Shown here: in pieces, positions 26,893 to 35,818 of the stretch | Layout of the letters: each line of letters opens with the position of its first letter | How positions within the stretch are numbered: the first letter of the stretch is position 1 | Assembly: GCF_000166135.1 (NCBI RefSeq) | Contig: NC_014666.1 | Span: 7,440,001-7,504,000 of the forward strand | From: Pseudofrankia inefficax | GTDB lineage: Bacteria; Actinomycetota; Actinomycetes; Frankiales; Frankiaceae | Reading direction: 5' to 3' | DNA length: 64,000 nt | Position numbers and translations under genes: made by a program | The notes under the pieces: generated by a model | The model's input: the letters and a program-made list of their open reading frames with translations, nothing else | What the model was told of the DNA's origin: nothing | Databases searched by the model: none

Positions 26893-29628
26893 TCAGAAGA
26901 CGAGCGGGAGCGCGGTGCGGTTGGGGGCGACCCTGGCTGCGTCGAACCTCTCCCGCGGGACCTCCCCGTAGGTGGTGGTCCGTTGGCGGGGGGGCCGGCC
27001 GGCGCCGGTGGCGACGTCCTCCAGCTCCTCGATCGAGCGCCGGGAGCCATGCTGGGAGCCGGCCATTCGGCTGATCGTCTCCTCCATCAGCGTGCCGCCG
27101 ATGTCGTTGACGCCGCCGGCGAGCACGGCTCGGCAGCCGTCGGTGCCGAGCTTCACCCACGAGCACTGGATGTTCGAGATCGCGCCGTGCAGCAGGATCC
27201 GGGCCATCGCGTGCACCGCCCGGTTCTCCTGGACGGTGGGGCCGGGACGGGCCACACCCGCGAGATAGATCGGCGCGCTGTGGTGGACGAACGGCAGCGC
27301 GACGAACTCGGTGAAGCCGCCGGTGTCCTCCTGGATCGAGCGCAGCAGCCGCAGGTGGGCCAGCCAGTGCGCCGGGGTGTCGACGTGGCCGTACATCATC
27401 GTCGCCGATGAGCGCAGGCCGACCCGATGAGCGGTTGTGATGACCTCGACCCAGGCCGCGGCCGGCAGCTTGCCCTTGGTGAGCACCCAGCGGACCTCGT
27501 CGTCGAGGATCTCCGCCGCGGTGCCGGGGACCGTGTCGACGCCGGCCTCCTTCGCGGCCGTCAGCCAGTCGGCGACGGACAGCCCGGTCCGGCTGACGCC
27601 GTTCATGACCTCCATGGGCGAGAACGCGTGCAGGTGGATGTCCGGCGCGGCCTTCTTGATCTCGCGGGCCAGGTCGAAGTAGGCCGTGCCCGGCAGGTCG
27701 GGGTGGATGCCGCCCTGCACGCACACCTCGGTGGCGCCGATCTCCCAGGCCTCGGTGGCCCGGGAGCCGACCTCGGCGAACGACAGCGTGTACGCGTCGG
27801 CGTCGCCGCGCCGCTGCGCGAACGCGCAGAACCGGCAGCCGGTGTAGCAGACGTTGGTGAAGTTGATGTTGCGGTTGATCACGTAGGTGACGTCGTCACC
27901 CACGGTGTCCCGGCGCAGGTCGTCGGCGAGCCGGCACAGCGCCTCCAGTTCCGGACCGGTCGCGCCGAACAGCGCGAGCGCCTCGGCGTCGGAGAGCCCG
28001 GCCGGCTCCTGGGCCGCGTGCCGCAGCGCCGCCAGCACCTCGGGGTCACCGCTGCGCCGGGTCGCCGGCGCGGCTGACGTCCCCGCGCCGGCTCCCGCCC
28101 CGGCGTCGACCGGAGACCCCAGTTGGACGGGGACCGCCGCCGAGTCCGCGTCTCCCGTCACGGTGCCCTCGGCGGCCACGGCGCGGGAGCCGGTGCCGAT
28201 GACGCCGTCCACTCCGGTGCCCGCGGCGCTCACCTGGGTGCGCAGCTCGGCCCAGTCGCCGTAGACGGTGTCGAAGTCGACCCGGGCCTCGGTGTTACGG
28301 CCGTCGGTGTCGATCGCGGTGTGGAGGTCGGTGCGCCCGCTGCTGTCGGTGAAGCCGCCGTCGGGCTCCTGCCAGGGCAGACCGACGGGCACCGCCCCCG
28401 GCCGCAGCAGCCCGTCCGGGCCGGCCAGGGCACCCACGTGCGCCGCGAGCCGGGGGTCCAGCCAGGGTTCCGACTGATACGGCGGGTAGACGGTCAGCCT
28501 CGGCCGCAGCTCGAAGCCCGCCGCGGCGGTCGCCTCACCCAGCACGTCCAGCGCCGGCCAGGGCCGCTCCGGGTTCACATGGTCGGGGGTGACCGGCGAG
28601 ACGCCGCCCCAGTCGTCGATGCCCGCGGCGATCAGCAGCGCGCACTCGTCCCTGTCGACCAGATTCGGCGGCGCCTGCACCCTCGCCGTGGGGCCCAGCA
28701 CGAGCCGGGTGACGGCGACCGCGGCGGCCAGCTCCTCGGCGCCGACGTCCGGCTCGCCGCGCATCGCGGTGTCGTCCTTGGCCCGGAAGTTCTGGACGAT
28801 CACTTCCTGGATCGAGCCGTACGCCTTCGAGATCCGGCGCAACTCGAAGATCGTCTCGGCCCGCTCCTGCCGGTTCTCACCGATGCCGAGCAGCAGGCCG
28901 GTGGTGAACGGGATGTTGAGGCGCCCGGCGTCCTCCAGCATGCGCAGCCGCACGTCGGGGTCCTTGTCCGGGGAGCCGAAATGCGCGCCGCCGGGTTCGG
29001 TGAACAGCCGCCGCGCCGTGGTCTCCAGCATCATCCCCATCGACGGGGCGACCGCCTTGAGCCGGGCGAGCTCGGCCCAGCTCAGCACCCCGGGGTTCAG
29101 GTGCGGCAGCAGCCCGGTCTCCTCCAGCACCGCGATCGCGGCGGCCCGCAGGTAGCCCAGCGTCGAGTCGTAGCCGTGCGCGTCCAGCCACTCGCGCGCG
29201 GCCGGCCACCGGTCCTCCGGCCTGTCGCCGAGGGTGAACAGGGCCTCGGCGCAGCCCGCCGCCGCACCGGCGCGCGCGATCTCCAGGACCTCGTCGATCT
29301 CCAGGTAGGCCGCCGGCAGCCGGTGCGGAACGGTCGCGAACGTGCAGTAGTGGCAACGGTCCCGACACAGCCGGGTCAAGGGGATGAACACCTTCGGCGA
29401 ATACGTGATGACGCCGGCCCGGCCGCCCGACCCGAGCCCGGCATCGCGCACGCGAGCCGCCGAGGCGGACAGGTCGCGCAGGTCGTCGCCGCGGGCCGCC
29501 AGCAGCACGGCCGCCTCGGTGACGTCCAGCGTCGCCCCGTCCCTGGCCCGGCGCAGCGCCCGGCGCAGCGCGCTCGGCGACGGCTGGTCGGGGCGAGGCT
29601 CGGAGTTGGTCAAGGCGTCCACCTGCAT
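26893..29628 (-). CDS. fbiC: 7,8-didemethyl-8-hydroxy-5-deazariboflavin (FO) synthase, fused CofG-CofH
   Basis: The 911-residue enzyme joins tyrosine and 5-amino-6-ribitylamino-uracil to make FO, the F420 chromophore. It has two radical SAM domains in tandem: the CofG half with Cys88, Cys92, Cys95 (LCRDRCHYC) and the CofH half with Cys594, Cys598, Cys601 (VCYTGCRFC). A linker of about 140 residues joins them. ATG 29628 opens the conserved N-terminus ([23 protein letters not shown]); no strong ribosome site is seen. It lies 2.3 kb from cofD/fbiB and in the opposite orientation. Confidence 0.95.
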   Translation of the reverse strand: MQVDALTNSEPRPDQPSPSALRRALRRARDGATLDVTEAAVLLAARGDDLRDLSASAARVRDAGLGSGGRAGVITYSPKVFIPLTRLCRDRCHYCTFATVPHRLPAAYLEIDEVLEIARAGAAAGCAEALFTLGDRPEDRWPAAREWLDAHGYDSTLGYLRAAAIAVLEETGLLPHLNPGVLSWAELARLKAVAPSMGMMLETTARRLFTEPGGAHFGSPDKDPDVRLRMLEDAGRLNIPFTTGLLLGIGENRQERAETIFELRRISKAYGSIQEVIVQNFRAKDDTAMRGEPDVGAEELAAAVAVTRLVLGPTARVQAPPNLVDRDECALLIAAGIDDWGGVSPVTPDHVNPERPWPALDVLGEATAAAGFELRPRLTVYPPYQSEPWLDPRLAAHVGALAGPDGLLRPGAVPVGLPWQEPDGGFTDSSGRTDLHTAIDTDGRNTEARVDFDTVYGDWAELRTQVSAAGTGVDGVIGTGSRAVAAEGTVTGDADSAAVPVQLGSPVDAGAGAGAGTSAAPATRRSGDPEVLAALRHAAQEPAGLSDAEALALFGATGPELEALCRLADDLRRDTVGDDVTYVINRNINFTNVCYTGCRFCAFAQRRGDADAYTLSFAEVGSRATEAWEIGATEVCVQGGIHPDLPGTAYFDLAREIKKAAPDIHLHAFSPMEVMNGVSRTGLSVADWLTAAKEAGVDTVPGTAAEILDDEVRWVLTKGKLPAAAWVEVITTAHRVGLRSSATMMYGHVDTPAHWLAHLRLLRSIQEDTGGFTEFVALPFVHHSAPIYLAGVARPGPTVQENRAVHAMARILLHGAISNIQCSWVKLGTDGCRAVLAGGVNDIGGTLMEETISRMAGSQHGSRRSIEELEDVATGAGRPPRQRTTTYGEVPRERFDAARVAPNRTALPLVF

Positions 29629-29853
29629 TCGATAAGGCCACGCGGGTCGGCTGGACCGCGTCGGGACGGCGGCCGCCGTCCCGACGGGGAACGGTCTGGA
29701 CTGTGCACCAGGCGCGGGCGCCCGCGCCAGAGAACAGCCCCTCCGTCCGAACTCCGGCACCCTGCCCGCACTTCCCGCCAGCCTCGCGCCGCCGCGCCGC
29801 CAGCCCCGGCACCGGTCACCGGGGTGGCGACGCTCCCTTGGCCGCGGGCCGGT

Positions 29854-30141
29854 CTATCCCGTCGACTGGCCCGGCACACGGCGCCCATCGGCCCCGCGCC
29901 GCAGGCCATCGAGCGTGCCCAGCAGGAAGTTGGTCCGGCGCCGGGCGGCCACCAGCGCACTCAGGGCCGCCCGGCGCCGGCCCGCGTCGGACACGTCACG
30001 GTGCAGCTGGACGCGTTGCGCGGCGGCGACCTGCGGGGCACGGGCACCGGCCAACGCCCGGTTGAGCGAGGCCGATCGGACATCGGTCCGCCTCGGGCGC
30101 CCACTGGAGCCGGCCGTTGCCGCGTTTCTGATCTCGGGCAT
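29854..30141 (-). CDS. Small basic hypothetical protein
   Basis: A 95-codon frame begins at ATG 30141, preceded by GGGAGGG at 7 nt, one of the better ribosome sites in the window. It encodes a basic, helix-prone protein starting PEIRNAATAGSSGRP and ending with a helix containing RRRTNFLLGTLDGLRRG. No domain is recognised. Codon choice in the last two thirds is strongly GC-ending, as in nearby genes. It sits in the 1.2-kb gap between divergent fbiC and TetR genes. It is a candidate gene, not a certain one. Confidence 0.45.
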   Translation of the reverse strand: MPEIRNAATAGSSGRPRRTDVRSASLNRALAGARAPQVAAAQRVQLHRDVSDAGRRRAALSALVAARRRTNFLLGTLDGLRRGADGRRVPGQSTG

Positions 30142-30430
30142 GACTTTCCCTCCCACGAACCTGGCGGCTCCCGGTCGGCGCAAGGGAGAGTCATGATCGG
30201 CGCCGGCGGGACCACTAGGCGACGGTCGAACAACTCGGATTCCACTGTCGCTGGTCTCTTGGGGCGGAATCAAGAGGATTACGACAGCAATGACGAGGCC
30301 ATCCGCCCATGAACGGTCCTGCCCCGGCACAACCCGATCTATCACCACTCGTTACTCATGTCCGATAACTCACAGCTGCCGCAAAACGGATCCGAGCGCC
30401 CGAACCGGCTCCGGCCGCTGGCGCGGGCCA

Positions 30431-30488
30431 GGAGCGGGCACGGGTCAGGAGCGGGCACGGGTCAGGAGCGGGCACGGGTCAGGAGCGG
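30431..30488. repeat. 17-bp tandem repeat, about 3.4 units
   Basis: GGAGCGGGCACGGGTCA repeats exactly at 30431, 30448 and 30465, then a partial unit GGAGCGG. Confidence 0.8.
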
Positions 30489-30588
30489 CGACCGTCACGG
30501 TCGTCCTGGCCGGCCAGAACCGGAGCGCCACCCCGATCGGGGCGAGGAACGCTGCCCCAGCCTTCGACGGTCATGATCCAGCCGGGTC

Positions 30589-30644
30589 GACGGCGGACGG
30601 CGGACGGCGGACGGCGGACGGCGGACGGCGGACGGCGGACGGCG
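30589..30644. repeat. Heptamer tandem repeat (GACGGCG), 8 perfect units
   Basis: Eight perfect copies of GACGGCG follow one another. The tract lies in non-coding DNA about 210 bp upstream of the TetR promoter. Perfect short tandem repeats are prone to slipped-strand length change. Confidence 0.85.
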
Positions 30645-30857
30645 AAGATCTAGCCCACCTGTCGCCTCTGCCGCCTCTGCCGTCCCTGCCGCCCCCGGGC
30701 GCCCCACCCCGGCTGGCACGCACTGCGCCAGTTCGGCGACGTAAACGGAGGCCACGACGGTCGGTCGCCGCGGTAGCCGACGGCTCCGGAGGTGCCTGCC
30801 GCGTCCGGCCATTCCGAGGAAGTGCCGTGAAACACAACTCGTCGGGACCGGCCTCGC

Positions 30858-30863
30858 TACCCT
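30858..30863 (+). promoter_or_regulatory. -10 hexamer TACCCT for the TetR gene
   Basis: TACCCT ends 6 nt before GTG 30870 with no ribosome site between, the pattern of a leaderless transcript. Confidence 0.5.
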
Positions 30864-30869
30864 GATCAG

Positions 30870-31406
30870 GTGCCCCGCAACCGCCAGGAGGTTCCCCGCG
30901 AAGAGCGGGTGGACGCCCTGCTCGCCGTCGCCGAGGAACAGTTCCTCGCCCACGGCTTCGCCGGCACGTCCGTGGCCGAGATCGCCCGCGCGGCCGGCAT
31001 CGAACCGGGTTCGGTGTACTGGTACTTCCGGACCAAGGACCATGCGTTCGCCGCGGTGCTCAACCGGCTGCTGGACGGCGAGGTCGACCGGATCGGCGAG
31101 CTGGCCGGCGAGCCGGCGGACCGGCTGTTCGCCGCGCTCGACTCGGTGGAACGCCGCCGCACCCTGCATCCCTGCGTCGCCGAACGGGCGCCGCACGCAC
31201 CGCCGGTGATGGCCTACCACGAGCGGCTGCACGAATGGCTGCACGGCCTGGCCCTCGCCGCCGTGACCGACCTCGTTCCCGAGCCGGACCGCGAGGTCGC
31301 GGCCGAGGCGGTCGTCGCCACCATCGAGGGCGGCCTGGCCAACCCGGCCCCCACCCGCCCCACCAGCACCCTCGTCCGCTACCTCCTGGCGGCCCTCGCC
31401 GGTTGA
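30870..31406 (+). CDS. TetR-family transcriptional regulator
   Basis: The 178-residue protein has the TetR N-terminal DNA-binding domain: RVDALLAVAEEQFLAHGF, then SVAEIARAAGIEPGSVYWYF, which is the helix-turn-helix plus recognition helix. The ligand-binding C-terminal part is all-helical and short. GTG 30870 is supported by the TACCCT hexamer. It lies just before cofD on the same strand, but about 575 bp of repeat-rich DNA separates them, so they are probably not one operon. Control of cofD/fbiB or of fbiC is possible but not shown. Confidence 0.85.
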   Translation: MPRNRQEVPREERVDALLAVAEEQFLAHGFAGTSVAEIARAAGIEPGSVYWYFRTKDHAFAAVLNRLLDGEVDRIGELAGEPADRLFAALDSVERRRTLHPCVAERAPHAPPVMAYHERLHEWLHGLALAAVTDLVPEPDREVAAEAVVATIEGGLANPAPTRPTSTLVRYLLAALAG

Positions 31407-31457
31407 GGGCACCGGCCAGAAACGGCGCTCCGCGCCTCTGGCCGATTGCCCTGCTTC

Positions 31458-31532
31458 GGGCGCTTGGCGCCCTCGCCCAGGTGGTTCTGGGTTGGCGACG
31501 AGTGCGGAGGTGTCCGCTTGCCCAGGGTCGGG
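31458..31532 (-). repeat. 75-bp intergenic repeat, family 2, inverted copy
   Basis: It begins GGGCGCTTGGCGCCC and ends CCCAGGGTCGGG. Its reverse complement matches 31839-31914 closely, including AACCCAGAACCAC in the middle. A third, more divergent copy lies at 38305-38380. Confidence 0.8.
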
Positions 31533-31687
31533 GCCTGGGTGCGTGCCGCTCGTGGGGATCTTGGCTGCGTTTCGATCTCGGAGATCTTGGGGGCTTTCCG
31601 CCCATAGGGGATCTTGCGTGCGTTCGCGGCGGTCAGGCTGGTCATGGCTGCGCCTGGCCGGTTCCCGCCCGCCAAGTCGGTGCTAGT

Positions 31688-31760
31688 GATCGCCGTTTTG
31701 GCCCTCTGGTGGTTGTCAGAGGACCCAGATCACGACCACGCCAGGGCCAAAACGACGATC
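31688..31760. repeat. 73-bp intergenic palindrome, copy B
   Basis: The left arm begins GATCGCCGTTTTGGCCCTC and the right arm ends GGGCCAAAACGACGATC. It is flanked on both sides by inverted copies of the second repeat family. Confidence 0.85.
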
Positions 31761-31838
31761 AAAGACCGGCGCCCACCGCCGAGCCGCACGGCACCGCCGA
31801 AGGTCGCCCACACCGACCCAGCGAGGCGCAACCCAGCT

Positions 31839-31914
31839 CCCGACCCTGGACAAGCACACACCCCCGCACCCTCCCCGCAACCCAGAACCACGCTGGGGAA
31901 GGCGCCAAGCGCCC
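31839..31914 (+). repeat. 76-bp intergenic repeat, family 2, direct copy
   Basis: It begins CCCGACCCTGGACAAGC and ends GGCGCCAAGCGCCC. It is the near reverse complement of 31458-31532 and is similar to 38305-38380. Confidence 0.8.
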
Positions 31915-31968
31915 GAACCATGCAGGGCCGCCGAAGGGCGCTCCGCGCCCGGTCCCGGCGGCACGCAA

Positions 31969-31974
31969 TAGCCT
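31969..31974 (+). promoter_or_regulatory. -10 hexamer TAGCCT for cofD
   Basis: TAGCCT ends 7 nt before GTG 31982. No ribosome site is present, so a leaderless cofD-fbiB transcript is likely. Confidence 0.5.
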
Positions 31975-31981
31975 CAAGCAT

Positions 31982-32941
31982 GTGAAGGTGACGGCCCTGG
32001 CTGGGGGCATCGGCGGCGCGCGGTTTCTGCGTGGGGTGAAGGCTGCCCTGCCGGAGGCGGACGTGACCGTGATCGGCAACACCGGTGACGACATCGTCCT
32101 GCACCGGCTCAACATCAGCCCAGACCTCGACACGGTCATGTACACCCTGGGCGGCGGGATCTCCGCCGAGCGGGGCTGGGGCCGCGAGGACGAGACGTTC
32201 ACGGTGGCCGCCGAGCTCAAGGAGTACGGGGTCGGCCCGGACTGGTTCGGCCTCGGCGACCGGGACCTCGCGACCCATCTGGTCCGCACCCAGATGCTCG
32301 CGGCCGGCTATCCGCTCTCCGAGGTGACCGCCGCGCTCTGCCAGCGCTGGCGACCCGGCGTCCGGCTGCTGCCGATGAGCGACGACCGGGTCGAGACCCA
32401 CGTCGTCATCACCGACGAGCAGGGCCGGCGGGCGATCCACTTCCAGGAGTGGTGGCTGCGGCTGCGGGCCGGGGTGCCGGCGGAGGCGATCGTCTCGGTC
32501 GGCGCGGCGGACGCGAAGCCGGCGCCCGGCGTGGTCGACGCGATCGCCGAGGCGGACGTGGTGCTGCTGCCGCCGTCGAACCCGGTCGTCTCGGTCGGCT
32601 CGATCCTCGCGGTACCCGGCATCCGGGACGCCGTCCGGGACACGAACGCGCCCGTCGTCGGCGTCTCACCGATCATCGGCGGCAGCCCGGTGCGGGGCAT
32701 GGCCGACGCCTGCCTCCAGGCGATCGGCGTCGAGACGTCCGCCGAGGCGGTCGGCCGGCACTACGGCTCGCGGGCGACCGCTGGCGAGGCGAAGGGGCTG
32801 CTGGACGGCTGGCTGGTCGACACCGTCGACGCCGGCGTGACCGTGCCGGGGGCCCGGGTCGTCGCCCGCCCGCTGCTGATGACCGACCTCGACGCGACCG
32901 TCGCGATCGTCCGTGCCGCCCTGGAGCTCTCCGGTGTCTGA
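31982..32941 (+). CDS. cofD: LPPG:FO 2-phospho-L-lactate (phosphoenolpyruvyl) transferase
   Basis: The 319-residue enzyme (FbiA in mycobacteria) attaches the phospholactyl or phosphoenolpyruvyl group to FO, giving F420-0 or its dehydro form. The family motifs [25 protein letters not shown] and [13 protein letters not shown] are present. GTG 31982 begins at the conserved [13 protein letters not shown] and has the TAGCCT hexamer 7 nt upstream. Its stop overlaps the fbiB start by 8 nt, so the two are coupled. The cofD name is used because the donor (PEP or lactate) cannot be told from sequence. Confidence 0.93.
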   Translation: MKVTALAGGIGGARFLRGVKAALPEADVTVIGNTGDDIVLHRLNISPDLDTVMYTLGGGISAERGWGREDETFTVAAELKEYGVGPDWFGLGDRDLATHLVRTQMLAAGYPLSEVTAALCQRWRPGVRLLPMSDDRVETHVVITDEQGRRAIHFQEWWLRLRAGVPAEAIVSVGAADAKPAPGVVDAIAEADVVLLPPSNPVVSVGSILAVPGIRDAVRDTNAPVVGVSPIIGGSPVRGMADACLQAIGVETSAEAVGRHYGSRATAGEAKGLLDGWLVDTVDAGVTVPGARVVARPLLMTDLDATVAIVRAALELSGV

Positions 32942-34307
32942 GCCTGGCCACGACGTCACCGGCCCGGGCCGGGCCGCGGCGGTCGACCCGGTGCGCGACG
33001 GGCTGCAGATCTACCCGGTTCCCGGGCTCGGCGAGATCCGGCCCGGCGACGACCTGGCGGCCGCGATCGCCACGGCGCTGGGCGCCGCGGGGCTGGGTCT
33101 GCGGGACGGCGACGTCCTGGTCGTCACCTCGAAGATCGTTTCGAAGGCCGAGGGGCGGATCGTGCGCGTCACCGGCGACCGGGAGGCCGCCAGGCTCGAC
33201 GCGATCGAGGCGGAGACCGTCCGCGACGTCGCCAGCCGTGGCCCGACCCGGATCGTCGAGACCCGCCACGGCTTCGTGCTCGCGGCGGCCGGCGTCGACG
33301 CGTCGAACATCGCCAAGGACAGCCTGGCGCTGCTCCCGCTGGACTCCGACGAATCCGCCCGCCGGCTGCGGGCCGGGCTCGCCCAGCGCTGCGGCGGGGT
33401 CGACGTCGCGGTCGTCGTGTCCGACACCGCTGGCCGGCCCTGGCGGCGCGGCGTCGTCGACCAGGCGATCGGCCTCGCCGGGATGGCCGCGCTGCGCAGC
33501 CACATCGGTGACGTCGACGGCTACGGCAACGAGCTGGGGATGACCGAGGTCGCCGAGGCGGACCAGCTGGCGGCCGCGGCCGAGCTGGTGAAGGGCAAGC
33601 TCACCGCCACCCCGGTCGCCCTCGTCCGCGGTTTCGCCGTGGTGGCCGACGACGGGCGCGGGGTGCGCTCCATCGTCCGCCCGCCGGCCGAGGACATGTT
33701 CCGCCTCGGGACTCTGGAGGCCCGGCGGGCGGCGCTCACCGAGCGGCGGACCGTCCGGGCGTTCAGCGACGCCGCCGTCGACCCGGCGGCGATCGAGCGG
33801 GCGGTCGCCGCGGCGGTGACCGCGCCCGCGCCGCACCACACCACCCCGTGGCGGTTCGTGGTCGTCGCCGAGCGGCGCGCCGAGCTGCTGGCCGCGATGA
33901 CGGCCGCGTGGACGCGGGACCTGCGCCGCGACGGCTTCCCCGAGGACGCGATCGCGCGACGGCTGCGCCGCGGCGACGTGTTGGCGAACGCGCCGGTGCT
34001 GGTCGTCCCGCTGGTCACCGACGACGGCGCGCACGCCTACCCGGACGCGCGGCGAGCCGGGGCCGAGGAGCGGATGTTCACCGTCGCGGGCGGCGCCGGG
34101 GTGCAGAACTTCCTGGTGGCGCTGGCGACCGAGGGCCTCGGCTCGGCCTGGGTGTCGAGCACCCTGTTCTGCGCCGACGTCGTCCGTGCGGTGCTGGATC
34201 TGCCGGCCGGCTGGGCGCCGCTGGGCGCCGTCGCGGTAGGCCACCCGGCCGCTCCGGCGCCGGCGCGGCCACCGCGGGATCCCGGCGCGTTCATCCTGCA
34301 CCGCTGA
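32934..34307 (+). CDS. fbiB: F420-0:gamma-glutamyl ligase fused to nitroreductase-like domain
   Basis: The 457-residue protein adds glutamates to F420-0 (N-terminal CofE-like half, about 1-245, with [15 protein letters not shown] and [12 protein letters not shown]) and has a C-terminal FMN-binding nitroreductase-like half (about 260-457, starting [21 protein letters not shown]). In mycobacteria that half reduces dehydro-F420-0. The length matches mycobacterial FbiB (448 residues). GTG 32934 overlaps the end of cofD and is followed by SEPGHDVTG. The [17 protein letters not shown] segment is typical of the nitroreductase fold. Confidence 0.93.
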   Translation: MSEPGHDVTGPGRAAAVDPVRDGLQIYPVPGLGEIRPGDDLAAAIATALGAAGLGLRDGDVLVVTSKIVSKAEGRIVRVTGDREAARLDAIEAETVRDVASRGPTRIVETRHGFVLAAAGVDASNIAKDSLALLPLDSDESARRLRAGLAQRCGGVDVAVVVSDTAGRPWRRGVVDQAIGLAGMAALRSHIGDVDGYGNELGMTEVAEADQLAAAAELVKGKLTATPVALVRGFAVVADDGRGVRSIVRPPAEDMFRLGTLEARRAALTERRTVRAFSDAAVDPAAIERAVAAAVTAPAPHHTTPWRFVVVAERRAELLAAMTAAWTRDLRRDGFPEDAIARRLRRGDVLANAPVLVVPLVTDDGAHAYPDARRAGAEERMFTVAGGAGVQNFLVALATEGLGSAWVSSTLFCADVVRAVLDLPAGWAPLGAVAVGHPAAPAPARPPRDPGAFILHR

Positions 34308-34336
34308 GCGGGCGAAGGTCCGGGACGGACGGCCCG

Positions 34337-34342
34337 TAGGAT
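34337..34342 (+). promoter_or_regulatory. -10 hexamer TAGGAT for the DUF3105 gene
   Basis: TAGGAT ends 8 nt before GTG 34351, consistent with a leaderless or very short leader transcript. Confidence 0.45.
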
Positions 34343-34350
34343 GCGACACC

Positions 34351-35154
34351 GTGGCTAAGAAGACCGCCGAACGGAACGCCCGACTCGAGGCGCTGCGCCG
34401 AGAGCAGGCCCGCAAGGAGCGCCAGCGCGCGTTCCTCATCTACGGGACCGCGGGTGCTCTCGCGGTCGTGGTGCTGGCGGTGGTCATCACGCTCAGCGTC
34501 GGGAGCAGCCGGAGCAAGTCGGCGAGCCACAAGGTCGGCTACGTGGCGGCCCCGACGGCGGCGGCCCAGGCGGCCAGCTGCGTCGGCGTCGTCAACGACC
34601 GCCAGGTCGGCCAGACGCACGTGACCGCCGACCAGACGGTCAACTACCCGCAGTCGCCGCCGTCCTCGGGCAACCACGACGGTGACCCGCTGCCGGACGC
34701 GATCCACTTCTACACGCCGACCTCGGGCATCCGGATCGAGCGGGCGGTGCACAACCTGGAGCACGGCTTCGTGATCGGCTGGTACGACTCGAAGCTGCCG
34801 ACCGCCCAGATCGCCGAGCTGCAGAAGGTCGCGGGCCAGGCCGGTAGCCGGTTCATCGCGGTCCCCTGGACCCGCTCGGTCTTCCCGGACAACCGCCACT
34901 TCGTCCTGACGGCCTGGGACCGCACCCAGCGCTGCGGCACGGTCTCCCAGGACGCCGTCTTCCAGTTCGTCCAGCAGTACGCGAACCCGAGCCTGGACGG
35001 CGCGACGTGGGACTCGCCGACCGCGCCCGAGTCGGGCGCCTCCGGCGGCACGCTCAACGTCACGGACAGCGGCCCGATCCCCGCCCTGAACGGCGCGAAC
35101 ACCCAGGTCCCGACGTCGTCGCCGACCATGAACGGCGCGACGACGGCCCCCTAG
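34351..35154 (+). CDS. DUF3105 membrane-anchored protein
   Basis: The 267-residue protein has a basic N-terminus (KKTAERNARLEALRREQARK), one membrane helix (about residues 30-52, FLIYGTAGALAVVVLAVVI), then an outside domain with the DUF3105 signature: SSGNHDGDPLPDAIHFY and RAVHNLEHGFVIGWYD. The conserved His residues suggest a metal or ligand site, but no activity is known. The C-terminal 60 residues are Ser/Gly/Pro-rich. It is separated from fbiB by 43 bp, with its own apparent promoter, and is followed by a strong hairpin. Confidence 0.82.
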   Translation: MAKKTAERNARLEALRREQARKERQRAFLIYGTAGALAVVVLAVVITLSVGSSRSKSASHKVGYVAAPTAAAQAASCVGVVNDRQVGQTHVTADQTVNYPQSPPSSGNHDGDPLPDAIHFYTPTSGIRIERAVHNLEHGFVIGWYDSKLPTAQIAELQKVAGQAGSRFIAVPWTRSVFPDNRHFVLTAWDRTQRCGTVSQDAVFQFVQQYANPSLDGATWDSPTAPESGASGGTLNVTDSGPIPALNGANTQVPTSSPTMNGATTAP

Positions 35155-35176
35155 CCCCCCACCGAGCAGGTCCACC

Positions 35177-35211
35177 GGCGGCCCCCTACCAGTCCTTGGT
35201 CGGGGGCCGCC
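35177..35211 (+). terminator. 10-bp stem hairpin after the DUF3105 gene
   Basis: GGCGGCCCCC (35177-35186) pairs perfectly with GGGGGCCGCC (35202-35211) around a 15-nt loop. It lies 23 nt after the DUF3105 stop and before the Ddn-like promoter, so it is likely an intrinsic terminator. There is no U-tract. Confidence 0.6.
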
Positions 35212-35259
35212 TCGGCGTCGGGCGGCTGACGGCGGCCCATCCTGATCACCCGGCCCGGC

Positions 35260-35265
35260 TATCAT
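35260..35265 (+). promoter_or_regulatory. -10 hexamer TATCAT for the Ddn-like gene
   Basis: TATCAT ends 7 nt before ATG 35273 with no ribosome site, again the leaderless arrangement. Confidence 0.55.
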
Positions 35266-35272
35266 CCGGCCC

Positions 35273-35779
35273 ATGAAGATCGGTCCAGGGACGCGGTTTG
35301 GGCGGATGGCGCAGGGGCTGTCGTTGCACCCGGCATTCCAGCGGGTCGGGCCGGCGGTCGTCCCGAAGCTCGACAAGACCCTGCACAAGGTCAGCGGCGG
35401 CCGCGTGATGATCGGGCAGATGATGCTGCCGATGGTCATGCTGGAGCACACCGGGGCGAAGTCCGGGCTGGCGCGCAGAACCCCGCTCGCGACGATGCCC
35501 GACGGCGACGGCTTCTGGCTGGTCGGCAGCAACTACGGCCGGCACGATCATCCTGCCTGGACGGCGAACCTGCTGGCACACCCGGACGTCGCCGTGGTCC
35601 ACCACGGCAAGCGGCAGGAACTGCGGGCCCGCCTTGTCGACGGCGCCGAGCGCGATGCGATCTGGCCGAAGCTCACCGCCTTCTGGCCCGGCTACGCCGA
35701 GTACCAGAAGATGAACGAGCCCGGCTCCGAACACGGCCGGGTGCTGCGCGTCTTCCGCCTCGACCCGCGCCCGGCCTGA
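35273..35779 (+). CDS. Deazaflavin (F420)-dependent nitroreductase/quinone reductase family protein
   Basis: The 168-residue protein matches the Ddn-type F420H2-dependent family (FDOR split-barrel): an N-terminal helix, then MLEHTGAKSGLARRTPLATM, and a conserved FWLVGSNYGRHDHPAWTANL segment that binds the deazaflavin phosphate and ring, then HPDVAVVHHGKRQELRARLV. Such enzymes use F420H2 to reduce quinones, nitro groups or other substrates. The location next to cofD-fbiB supports an F420 partner. It is convergent with the ManC-like gene, 39 bp away. Confidence 0.85.
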   Translation: MKIGPGTRFGRMAQGLSLHPAFQRVGPAVVPKLDKTLHKVSGGRVMIGQMMLPMVMLEHTGAKSGLARRTPLATMPDGDGFWLVGSNYGRHDHPAWTANLLAHPDVAVVHHGKRQELRARLVDGAERDAIWPKLTAFWPGYAEYQKMNEPGSEHGRVLRVFRLDPRPA

Positions 35780-35818
35780 TCGCCGGGCGCTCGGCCCGCG
35801 CCCCGTGGCGCCGCGGGC

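Larger units (their letters stand above)
30142..30857. other. Intergenic region with two simple repeats
   Basis: No gene is supported. It includes a 17-bp tandem repeat (30431-30488) and an 8-unit heptamer repeat (30589-30644). The remainder is GC-rich and of no clear function, and lies upstream of the TetR promoter. Confidence 0.55.
31407..31968. other. Repeat-rich intergenic region between TetR and cofD genes
   Basis: No gene is supported in this 562-bp stretch. It is organised as an inverted pair of 75-76 bp repeats (31458-31532 and 31839-31914) around a 73-bp palindrome (31688-31760), with inverted GGCGCTCCGCGCC-type elements at both edges. Three GATCTTG motifs lie at 31556-31620. Confidence 0.7.
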
